Part shown: positions 10,535-17,853 of the stretch, piece after piece
Layout of the letters: each line of letters begins with the position of its first letter
Numbering within the stretch: the stretch's first letter is position 1
Origin: JAYREN01 sp963663375
GTDB taxonomy: Bacteria; Acidobacteriota; Holophagae; Holophagales; Holophagaceae
DNA length: 64,000 nucleotides
Direction: 5' to 3'
NCBI GenBank assembly: GCA_963663375.1
Contig: OY760195.1
Coordinates: 3,162,001 to 3,226,000, forward strand
Notes under the pieces: generated by a model
Told to the model about the DNA's origin: nothing
Database searches by the model: none
What the model saw: only the letters and a program-made list of their open reading frames with translations
Position numbers and translations under genes: made by a program

Positions 10535-12187
10535 TCATTCCTGCTTGCCCCCTGCCGTGGCCAGGGCGGCGCCGATAGGGGCTTGATCGGGGGCTCCACC
10601 CACCACCAGGATTGGGAAGCGCAGGGGTTCGCCCCACATGAGCCTGGAGCGCACCAGGGTGGAGTGGAAGAGGCCCCAGTAGACCAGGCCGTCGGGGCTG
10701 CGGGGATCCAGCAGGTAGAAGGCGAGGCGACCCAGGGGCTGATCCAGGGGCACCCAGAGGGCCTGGTCCAGGTCGGCTTCCTTCCAGGGCAGGATGCGGG
10801 GCTTGGCCTCGGGCTCGGGTTTCCAGACCCCCTTCAGGCTGAGGGGGAAGACGCCCTGAAAACTGTCGGCAGAAAGGACTCGTTCGGTTTCGTGGAAGTG
10901 GAATACGGGCGCCTTGGGGCGCAGGTGGCCCCGCAGCACCCGGATGCCATGGGCCTCCAGGCGGGGCTTCACCACATCGGCGTAGATGGCATCCACCAGG
11001 AAGCCCTTGGGCAGGGTCACGAGATCCTGGTCCTTCCAGGTGAGGTAGGCGGGGAGGGTCATGGTCACGCGCGCCGTTTCGCCGGTGATCTGGCGATCCG
11101 CGTTGCGGATGGGGGTGATGACCTCGAAGGGATACCGCTCGGTGACGATGGGTTCGAAGCCCAGGGGCAGGGCGGGCTGGCCGCCCTTCCAGGCCTGGCT
11201 CCACCGCGTTTCCGCGCCGAGAGTCTGAGCGCGGACCTCGCGGCGATGGGCGGCGATCCAGTCGAGGCAGCCCAGCACGAACCGCCGGGTGGTCTCGATG
11301 CGCTTGGGATAGCTCAGGTAGACGTAGCATTCGCTGAGGATGCCCAGGCGGTGACGCAGGGCCTGATGGTTCACGAGGTAGCGCGGCATGGGATGGACAT
11401 CACCCCATTTTTCGGGGGTGCCTCCTCGGCGGCCTGGCTCATCGGGGGCAAAGTCCCCGTAGTCGTAGGTGGGCAGGCCCTCCTTGAGCAGCCCCTCCCG
11501 CACTTCGGTGAGCAGGTTGCGGTTGAAGCGCTGCAGTTCGGGATCGTTGCCCAGGGCCACGGCGGGGGAATAGGTGAGGTGGAAGCCGTGACAACTGCCG
11601 TTGGTGGTGTGGAGATCCAGGACCACCAGGGGATCGAAATCCCGCTCCATGGCGAGAAAGAAACGGGTGGAGGCGGCCTCGGCCTTCATCAGATCCCGGT
11701 TCAGATCCAGGCCCCGGGCATTCTCCCGGCGACCCACGCCGCTGGCGGGATTGGGCTGCCATCTGCGGGTGGCGGGGTCCAGGGCATCGGTGCCATCGGC
11801 GTTGTAGGCGGGCATCACCACCAGGTCCAGGTGCTTGCGAAGCTCGGGATGCTGGCCCTCCAGCAGCTCGCGCAGGAGGATCTGGACGGCCTCCTTGCCT
11901 TCGACCTCCCCCGCATGGATGTTGGCGTTGATGAAGACCCGCACCGCATCCTTGGAGGCCGCGGGCAGGTGCCAGGCCAGGAGGGGCGCGCCGCCCTCGG
12001 CCCGGTCCGGCGCGCCCTTGGGGTGATAGGGCCTCAGGGCCGGGTGGCGCTTGGCCAGTTCGCCCATGAAGGCGCGGATATCCGCCGTGGTGCTGGTGCG
12101 CTGATGGCCGCTGCGCTCCGGGACCGTCAGGGGGCCATCGCTGGCGCACAGGAACAACCCAGCCAGGAAGAAGGGCGCGACGTTCAT
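10535..12187 (-). CDS. Exported M14 zinc carboxypeptidase
   Basis: A 550-residue protein with an N-terminal hydrophobic signal (VAPFFLAGLFLCAS). M14 motifs are visible: HAGE (H91, E94) for zinc, substrate-binding GLDLNRD (R164), third zinc ligand in LDLHTTNG (H193) and a later ILSECYVY that carries a glutamate. The C-terminal third is a beta-rich accessory part. It would remove C-terminal residues or cleave peptide amides outside the membrane. The start ATG 12187 has GGAG five bases upstream. The cysteine in LFLCAS could make it a lipoprotein, but the lipobox is poor. Confidence 0.85.
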   Translation of the reverse strand: MNVAPFFLAGLFLCASDGPLTVPERSGHQRTSTTADIRAFMGELAKRHPALRPYHPKGAPDRAEGGAPLLAWHLPAASKDAVRVFINANIHAGEVEGKEAVQILLRELLEGQHPELRKHLDLVVMPAYNADGTDALDPATRRWQPNPASGVGRRENARGLDLNRDLMKAEAASTRFFLAMERDFDPLVVLDLHTTNGSCHGFHLTYSPAVALGNDPELQRFNRNLLTEVREGLLKEGLPTYDYGDFAPDEPGRRGGTPEKWGDVHPMPRYLVNHQALRHRLGILSECYVYLSYPKRIETTRRFVLGCLDWIAAHRREVRAQTLGAETRWSQAWKGGQPALPLGFEPIVTERYPFEVITPIRNADRQITGETARVTMTLPAYLTWKDQDLVTLPKGFLVDAIYADVVKPRLEAHGIRVLRGHLRPKAPVFHFHETERVLSADSFQGVFPLSLKGVWKPEPEAKPRILPWKEADLDQALWVPLDQPLGRLAFYLLDPRSPDGLVYWGLFHSTLVRSRLMWGEPLRFPILVVGGAPDQAPIGAALATAGGKQE

Positions 12188-12222
12188 GGGGACTCCTGTC
12201 TGCGGATGACGCTTGCCTGGCC

Positions 12223-13971
12223 TCAGCCCATGGAGAGGGCCAGGTCGTCCCAGGGGATGATGTCCTGCTCGGAGGGGGCGGGGCGGACGGGGGGGCGCCA
12301 CCGGGGCGCCGGGGGACGGCCTTCGGCGTCGCTGGATTCAGAGGCCTCGAGGCTGGCCTCGAACTCCTGCTTGCGCACCCCGCGCAGGAACTTGTCCGCC
12401 ACGCTGGGGAAGAGCTCCAGCAGCAGGCGTTCCTTTTCATCCTGGGCCAGGAGCGCGCCGCCGCAGTCCTCCAGCGTGGGATTGGGCTGGGGCTCGTAGG
12501 CATTGGTGTCGTAGGGGGTCTCTTCCCGCACCCCGGCCACCTGCTCTCGGAAATCCGGGTCTATGGCGATGGGCGTGTGGCCATAAGAACCCTTGACCAG
12601 GTTCACGAAGTTGCTGCTGCAGTTGCTGAAGAAGGGTTTGTCCTTGATCTCCGCCAGGATGCAGTTGACGGCCTGGGCGCCCACGATCTGGCTGGTGGGC
12701 GTCACCAGGGGCACGCAGCCCGCCGCCAGCCGCACCCGGGGCACGGCCCTGAGCACCCGCTGGAAGATGGCCTCCTGCTTGGCCTGCTTCATCTGGGCTA
12801 GCATGTTGGTGTACATCCCGCCGGGGATCTGGGCGATGCGCACCGCCTCGTCAGGTTCTGGGAAATTGAAGTGGCGCTCGATGGCCTGGCAGGCCCCCAG
12901 CAGGGCGTCGTAGCGCCCCGCCTTTGCGCAGGCGATGGCCTCATCGAAACGGGCCTCGACTTCGGCGGGTAGCTTCTCCTGGGTGAGGTCGAAGTCCGGG
13001 GGGACGTTGCCCTTGAATTCGTCGAAGGCCGCCAGTTCCTTGCGGATCTGCTGGAGTTCCTTGGCGATGTCCGCCACCACCTGGCGGTCCACGCCGGTGT
13101 CCAGGCCCAGCTTGTCGGCGAAGATCTGGACCAGTTCGAAGGCCGGGGCCGCGGGACCCCCGGCGAAGGGCATGATCACCGTATCCACGATATCGACGCC
13201 CTCCACCATGGCCACCAGCACGGAGGCTAGGCCGAAGCCCGGCGTGCAGTGGGTGTGGAGATCCAGGGGCACCTTCACGTGCCGCTTGAGGGCTCGCACG
13301 AGTTCGGCGCAATCTTTAGGTCCCACCAGACCCGCCATGTCCTTGAGGGAGATCATGTCGGCGCCCAGGGCCTCCAGGCGCATGGCCTTCTGGACGAAGT
13401 AGTCCACGGTGAAGGTGTTGCGGGGCAGGGGACGCCCCTTGAGGTAGCCCTTCACCCGCTCCATGAGTGTGAACTGTGGATCCACGGTGTAGCACACGGC
13501 GCAGTCCGCCAGGCCGCCGTTTTCCTTCACGAAGCGGATGCTGGCTTCCATGTTCTCGGTGTCGTTGAGGGCGTCGAAGATCCGCATGATGCCGATGCCG
13601 GACTGCACGGCGTTGCGGCAGAAGCCCTCGATGACGGAATCGGGGTAGGGGTTGTAGCCGAAGAGGTTTCGCCCCCGGCTCAGGGCCGTGAGCTTGGAGA
13701 TCTCGCCAATGGCGGCCTTGATGCTCTCCAGCCGGTGCCAGGGGTTTTCCCCCAGGTAGCGCATGATGGAATCCGGCACGGCCCCGCCCCAGACCTCCAG
13801 GGCGTAGAAGCCCGCCCGGGTGTACAGGGGCAGCACGCGCTCCACCTGGGCCTGGGTCATGCGGGTGGCGAACTGGGACTGCTGGCCATCCCTAAGGGTG
13901 AGGTCGCGGATCAGGATGGAGCGTGCCAAGGGACGTACCTCCAGGTGTGGCCGTGTAGCCGACTCACTCAT
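12223..13971 (-). CDS. Carboxyltransferase subunit of a biotin-dependent carboxylase (PycB/OadA/5S type)
   Basis: A 582-residue protein of the pyruvate carboxylase B / oxaloacetate decarboxylase alpha / transcarboxylase 5S family. LIRDLTLRDGQQS is the TIM-barrel start with metal-binding D. MISLKDMAGL holds the carbamylated lysine, and LHTHCTPG the metal-binding His pair. The post-barrel domain (IPGGMYTNMLAQ) is present. There is no biotin-attachment domain (no MKM) at the C-terminus, which ends in a short DIIPWDDLAL tail, so a separate biotin carrier is needed. Exact substrate (pyruvate, oxaloacetate or methylmalonyl-CoA exchange) cannot be read here. No partner genes are adjacent. Confidence 0.88.
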   Translation of the reverse strand: MSESATRPHLEVRPLARSILIRDLTLRDGQQSQFATRMTQAQVERVLPLYTRAGFYALEVWGGAVPDSIMRYLGENPWHRLESIKAAIGEISKLTALSRGRNLFGYNPYPDSVIEGFCRNAVQSGIGIMRIFDALNDTENMEASIRFVKENGGLADCAVCYTVDPQFTLMERVKGYLKGRPLPRNTFTVDYFVQKAMRLEALGADMISLKDMAGLVGPKDCAELVRALKRHVKVPLDLHTHCTPGFGLASVLVAMVEGVDIVDTVIMPFAGGPAAPAFELVQIFADKLGLDTGVDRQVVADIAKELQQIRKELAAFDEFKGNVPPDFDLTQEKLPAEVEARFDEAIACAKAGRYDALLGACQAIERHFNFPEPDEAVRIAQIPGGMYTNMLAQMKQAKQEAIFQRVLRAVPRVRLAAGCVPLVTPTSQIVGAQAVNCILAEIKDKPFFSNCSSNFVNLVKGSYGHTPIAIDPDFREQVAGVREETPYDTNAYEPQPNPTLEDCGGALLAQDEKERLLLELFPSVADKFLRGVRKQEFEASLEASESSDAEGRPPAPRWRPPVRPAPSEQDIIPWDDLALSMG

Positions 13972-13992
13972 GTTCCCACGAGCTGGGTGTTC

Positions 13993-14463
13993 CTAGCGGG
14001 CCTGCAGGCTGGGCTGAACTTCAGGCTGGGCCTGGGATTCCTGGGCGGGGCGGATCCTCTGGGGGAACGCGCTGCCATTGATAGTCACGAAGGTGGTGAG
14101 GAGGAAGAGCAGCATGCCCAGCAGGGCAGAGCCGCGCTTGCCTGCGGCCAGATTCCTGGGTGTCATTTCGGACATGGCCAGCAGGCCCACCACCAACAGG
14201 AGCTTCCAGTGGAAGTAGGAGAACCAGAACAGATTGATGTTCTGGTGGTGGCGGATGGCCCAGAGGGCGAGGCCGAGGAGCAGCGTGACCCGGAAGGGCC
14301 AGGTGACGGCCTTCTTCCAGATCGAGGCCGCCAGGCCCCGGAGATCTTCGCGTTCCTCCTCGAAGCCAGAGAGCAGGAGCGCCACGACCATGGCACCGCC
14401 GCCCACGGCCAGGGCCACGAAATGGAGCCACTTCACCAGACTGAAGGTTTCGAAATGGGGCAT
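13993..14463 (-). CDS. Four-helix integral membrane protein
   Basis: A 156-residue protein with four likely membrane segments: about 10-32 (WLHFVALAVGGGAMVVALLL), 55-70, 85-100 and 112-130. A conserved-looking His lies in the first helix and HHQNINLFW between helices 2 and 3, a layout seen in small heme-binding or CopD-like membrane proteins. I do not assign a family. GAGG lies six bases before ATG 14463. The gene is followed by the carboxyltransferase gene on the same strand after 21 bases. Confidence 0.75.
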   Translation of the reverse strand: MPHFETFSLVKWLHFVALAVGGGAMVVALLLSGFEEEREDLRGLAASIWKKAVTWPFRVTLLLGLALWAIRHHQNINLFWFSYFHWKLLLVVGLLAMSEMTPRNLAAGKRGSALLGMLLFLLTTFVTINGSAFPQRIRPAQESQAQPEVQPSLQAR

Positions 14464-14523
14464 GGGAACCTCGGGGAGTGAGGCTTCAGGATAGCCCACC
14501 CCCGCCCTTCCCGGGATACCGTC

Positions 14524-14816
14524 TAGGAGCCCGTCCGCGCATTCTGCGGGAACCGCGTTGAGTGCAAAGGGCTTGATGGCACGAAGGCGCGTGAGAGGCG
14601 ATGCGGGTCCATCGTCCGAACGCGCCGACACAGCCAGCGAGCCCTTTGCGCTTCCGTCGCACCCGCTTCGCGGGCACCCTTCGGGCTGGGGTGCCAGCCG
14701 TCGCGATGCTGCGTCAGGCTCCTTGCCCTTGGGTCCACCAAGGCCTTCGTCGCCTTCCTGGCCTCGCTCGGCTGGCACCCCAGCGCGGCCCCGCATAATC
14801 CGTGGACGGGCTCCTA
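14524..14816. repeat. 293-base element with terminal inverted repeats and nested stems
   Basis: The ends are a perfect 13-base inverted repeat, TAGGAGCCCGTCC (14524-14536) and GGACGGGCTCCTA (14804-14816), extended imperfectly inwards (both arms share ATT-TGCGGG and CCGCG). Inside is a second, perfect 16-base inverted repeat GCTGGGGTGCCAGCCG (14685-14700) / CGGCTGGCACCCCAGC (14769-14784) and a third around GCAAAGGGCT (near 14564 and 14645). No protein is credible inside. The right end supplies the TAG stop of arcA. It resembles a MITE or a structured repeat and fills the whole arcA-membrane protein gap. Confidence 0.8.
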
Positions 14817-16115
14817 GGCGCTGACGCGGGCCAGGGGCATGGTCATGCAGCGGGGGCCGCCCCGGGCCCGGGAGAGTTCGCCGCATTCCAGCTGAATAAG
14901 GTATTTGCGGCCGTCCAGCAGATCGATGGTGGGATCGGCCAGGAGCTTCTTCACGGGCACCACGTTATAGCCATTCTTGGCCAGTTCCTCGGCGGTGCCG
15001 GTGTTGCGGCTGTAGCTGAAGATCACGCCCGGGGCCATGGCGAAGGCGTTGGCACCATCGGTCCACTGCTCCCGCTGCTGCTTGACGTAGTCCGCGCCGC
15101 CGCAGGCGATGGGCTTGAGGTCGATGCCTACCATCTTCAGGGACTTCAGCAGGCTGGGTTGGGTGGTGAAGCGCAGATCGTCATGGCGCAGATCAATGGA
15201 CATGACATTGAGGAGCTCGCGGCTCTGCCCCGCGAAGAAGGGCGGGAAGACCAGGCACTCGTCCTGGCTGGTGCGGGTGAAGATGGTGTCCAGGTGCATG
15301 GCCGAGCGGATGGGGGGCATGAGCACCATGAGCAGGTGCTCGAAGCTGGTCTCGCCCCGCTGGAAATGGTCCCGGAGGCTCTCCGCCAGATGGTGCACCG
15401 CATCGGCGCTGGTGCGCTCGGAGCAGCCGATGGCCAGCACCTTGTCGCTGAGCACCAGCATGTCGCCGCCTTCCATGGCCAGGGGCGCGCGAATCTCGCC
15501 CTTGAGGAGCGGCGTCACCTGGTCGAAGAGCCGCGCCCGGTCCGGGAGCTGGCGCAGGCGGGGGTGGTGGCGGAAGACGTAGCTGAGGATCAGCGGCTCC
15601 CGCTCCCGGGCCCAGGTGGCCATGGAGTTTACGGAGTAGGCCGTGCCCAGCACCGCCGCCGGATCGCGCATGAAGAGCAGGTTGGGGATGGGGCGCAACT
15701 GGTACTCGAAGCCCCGCTGCCAGTGGGTGTGGCCGGGGATGTCATCCCAGGCGATGCCCGTGATGATGCTCCGGGCGCAGGTGGCCGCGGGCATCTCCCG
15801 CAGCAGATTGCAGGTGGCGTCCGGAAGGTTCACCAGGCGGCGCAGATCCTCGATGAAGGCGAGTTTCACGCCTTCTTCTTCCATGGCTTCCACGAAGAGA
15901 TCCTGGATATCCAGGACTTCCTCCGCCACCCGGGCCAGAGCGCCCCGGAAGAGGGCGTGCTCGTCCCGGGCCTGCTCACCGTGCAGGATGTCGTCGAAGA
16001 GCAGCTTCTCCATGATGGTGGGCACCATCAGGTCCACTTCGAGGCCCGGGGCGTGGACCACCACCTGCTTCAGGCGGTCGATTTCGGAAAAAACAGAAAG
16101 GTTGATCGGCGGCAT
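14814..16115 (-). CDS. arcA: Arginine deiminase
   Basis: A 433-residue cytoplasmic enzyme that hydrolyses L-arginine to citrulline and ammonia. Guanidino-group-modifying motifs are present: FMRDP, MEGGDM, HLDTIFT and the C-terminal GGPRCMTMPL with the catalytic cysteine. The start ATG 16115 has GGAG six bases upstream and begins PPINLSVFSEI like other family members. The usual arcB and arcC genes for the ATP-yielding pathway are not next to it. The stop codon is the first triplet of the adjacent inverted-repeat element. Confidence 0.93.
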   Translation of the reverse strand: MPPINLSVFSEIDRLKQVVVHAPGLEVDLMVPTIMEKLLFDDILHGEQARDEHALFRGALARVAEEVLDIQDLFVEAMEEEGVKLAFIEDLRRLVNLPDATCNLLREMPAATCARSIITGIAWDDIPGHTHWQRGFEYQLRPIPNLLFMRDPAAVLGTAYSVNSMATWAREREPLILSYVFRHHPRLRQLPDRARLFDQVTPLLKGEIRAPLAMEGGDMLVLSDKVLAIGCSERTSADAVHHLAESLRDHFQRGETSFEHLLMVLMPPIRSAMHLDTIFTRTSQDECLVFPPFFAGQSRELLNVMSIDLRHDDLRFTTQPSLLKSLKMVGIDLKPIACGGADYVKQQREQWTDGANAFAMAPGVIFSYSRNTGTAEELAKNGYNVVPVKKLLADPTIDLLDGRKYLIQLECGELSRARGGPRCMTMPLARVSA

Positions 16116-16288
16116 TTGAGGCTCCGAAGTGCGCGCATTTAGGTGGGACCACGTTTGCCAGGGTGGCTTCCGCCCGGGGAGAAACACCGGTGGGGGCGGA
16201 ATTTTCTTGTAACGCCTTGGGGCCGGTTCGAGCCTAAGGGTCTAGTCAACTTTACCGGGGCTTGCCCCGTAAATCCACCGGAGGAACC

Positions 16289-16876
16289 ATGGCAGCATTC
16301 GTCACCCAGCCCGCGCCCGATTTCAAGGCCGATGCCCTCGTCAACGGCCAGTTCGTGGAGAACTTCAGCCTCAGCCAGTTCAAGGGCAAGAAGGTGGTGC
16401 TCTTCTTCTATCCCCTGGACTTCACCTTCGTGTGCCCCACGGAGATCCTGGCCTTCTCCGACGCCAAGGCGGAGTTCGATGCGCGCAACACCGTGGTGGT
16501 GGGCGTTTCCGTGGATTCCAAGTTCAGCCACTGGGCCTGGACTCAGATGGAGCGCAAGGAAGGCGGCATCAAGGGCCTTACCTATCCCCTGGTCTCCGAC
16601 CTCAACAAGATCATCGCCCAGGATTACGGCGTGCTCCTCTCGGCGGGGGTGGCTCTGCGCGGCCTCTTCATCATCGACGCCGACGAAAAGCAGACCCTCC
16701 GCCACATCACCATCAACGACCTGCCCCTGGGCCGCAATGTAGAAGAGGCCCTGCGACTCCTGGATGCCATCGACTTCTCCAACGAGCATGGCGAAGTTTG
16801 CCCCGCCAACTGGAAGAAGGGCGACAAGGCGTTTAAGCCCACCTTCGATGGCCTCAAGGCCTTCAGCTCCAAGTAG
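16289..16876 (+). CDS. Typical 2-Cys peroxiredoxin (AhpC/Prx1 type)
   Basis: A 195-residue thiol peroxidase that reduces hydrogen peroxide and organic peroxides. Peroxidatic cysteine C49 lies in DFTFVCPTE and the resolving cysteine in GEVCPANW near the C-terminus, so it is a dimeric typical 2-Cys enzyme. GGAGG lies five bases before ATG 16289. It is divergent from arcA. No AhpF or thioredoxin reductase is adjacent. Confidence 0.95.
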   Translation: MAAFVTQPAPDFKADALVNGQFVENFSLSQFKGKKVVLFFYPLDFTFVCPTEILAFSDAKAEFDARNTVVVGVSVDSKFSHWAWTQMERKEGGIKGLTYPLVSDLNKIIAQDYGVLLSAGVALRGLFIIDADEKQTLRHITINDLPLGRNVEEALRLLDAIDFSNEHGEVCPANWKKGDKAFKPTFDGLKAFSSK

Positions 16877-16892
16877 CCGTTTTCCCCAAAAT

Positions 16893-16928
16893 GCAGCGAG
16901 GGCCGCAGTCATCTGCGGCCCTCGTTGC
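16893..16928. terminator. Bidirectional terminator between peroxiredoxin and aquaporin genes
   Basis: A 12-base-pair perfect stem CGAGGGCCGCAG / CTGCGGCCCTCG with loop TCAT, 20 bases after the peroxiredoxin stop and 17 bases after the aquaporin stop on the other strand. T runs are short in both directions. Confidence 0.8.
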
Positions 16929-16941
16929 GTTTGGGAAGGAT

Positions 16942-17634
16942 CTACTCTTCTTCGAGCTTGGGGAAGATGAACCCGGCGAGGGCTGCGCCGATGAGGGGGG
17001 CGACCCAGAAGAGCCAGAGCTGCTGGAGGGCCCAGCCGCCGCCGGCGAAGAAGGCCACGCCGGTGCTGCGGGCGGGGTTCACGCTGGTGTTGGTGACGGG
17101 GATGCTGATGAGGTGGATGAGGGTGAGACACAGGCCGATGGCGATGGGGGCGAAACCAGGCGCGGCCTTCTTGGCGGTCGAACCCAGGATCACGAAGAGG
17201 AAAAAGCACGTCATCACGACTTCACAGAGGAAGGCGGCGCCAAGGCTGTAGCCACCAGGGCTGTTGGCCCCGTAGCCGTTGCTGGCGAAGCCACCCGCCA
17301 GGAACCCCGGTTTGCCCGAGGCGATCAGGAACAGGATTCCTCCCGCGGCCAGGGCGCCCAGCACCTGCACGCCCCAGTAGGGCAGGAGGTCCTTCCAGGC
17401 GAAGCGACCGCCCACTGCGAGACCCAGGGTGACGGCGGGGTTCAGATGGCAGCCGGAGATGGGGCCGATGGCATAGGCCATAGTGAGCACGGTGAGGCCG
17501 AAGGCCAGGGCGACCCCATGGAAACCGATGCCAAGGCCGGGATAGGCGGCGGCCAGAACGGCACTGCCGCAGCCGCCCAGCACCAGCCAGAGGGTGCCGA
17601 GAAATTCCGCAGATAAACGTCGACTCAGGGACAT
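16942..17634 (-). CDS. aqpZ: Aquaporin Z-type water channel
   Basis: A 230-residue channel with six membrane helices and the two half-helix motifs HLNPAVT and TSVNPARST. Length and the ARST selectivity-filter arginine fit water-selective AqpZ rather than glycerol facilitators. It ends with an acidic LEEE. Convergent with the peroxiredoxin gene. Confidence 0.95.
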   Translation of the reverse strand: MSLSRRLSAEFLGTLWLVLGGCGSAVLAAAYPGLGIGFHGVALAFGLTVLTMAYAIGPISGCHLNPAVTLGLAVGGRFAWKDLLPYWGVQVLGALAAGGILFLIASGKPGFLAGGFASNGYGANSPGGYSLGAAFLCEVVMTCFFLFVILGSTAKKAAPGFAPIAIGLCLTLIHLISIPVTNTSVNPARSTGVAFFAGGGWALQQLWLFWVAPLIGAALAGFIFPKLEEE

Positions 17635-17853
17635 CGTGGCCTCCAGGATGTGGGTTAGAAGTTGGGGAATTATAGGCAGGGAATCCGGTAGGGGGCCCTC
17701 GATTTATCCTGCCGTCCCGCGAGCGGGGAACCTTGACGCCTCTCCAGCCGAGGAGTAGAAGGAGTCATCCCGCATGGCGATGCAGGGCATGATTTCAGAT
17801 CAACGCCACGGGATCCATTCTGTCTCTCAGTTCCAGGAATCGAGACCACGGGC

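Noticed and set aside
10583..12499. Long frame antisense to the M14 gene
   Set aside because: No domain and no ribosome binding site; sense gene is well supported.
16140..16288. Possible riboswitch or OxyR site before the peroxiredoxin gene
   Set aside because: No recognisable aptamer core or clear palindrome was seen.
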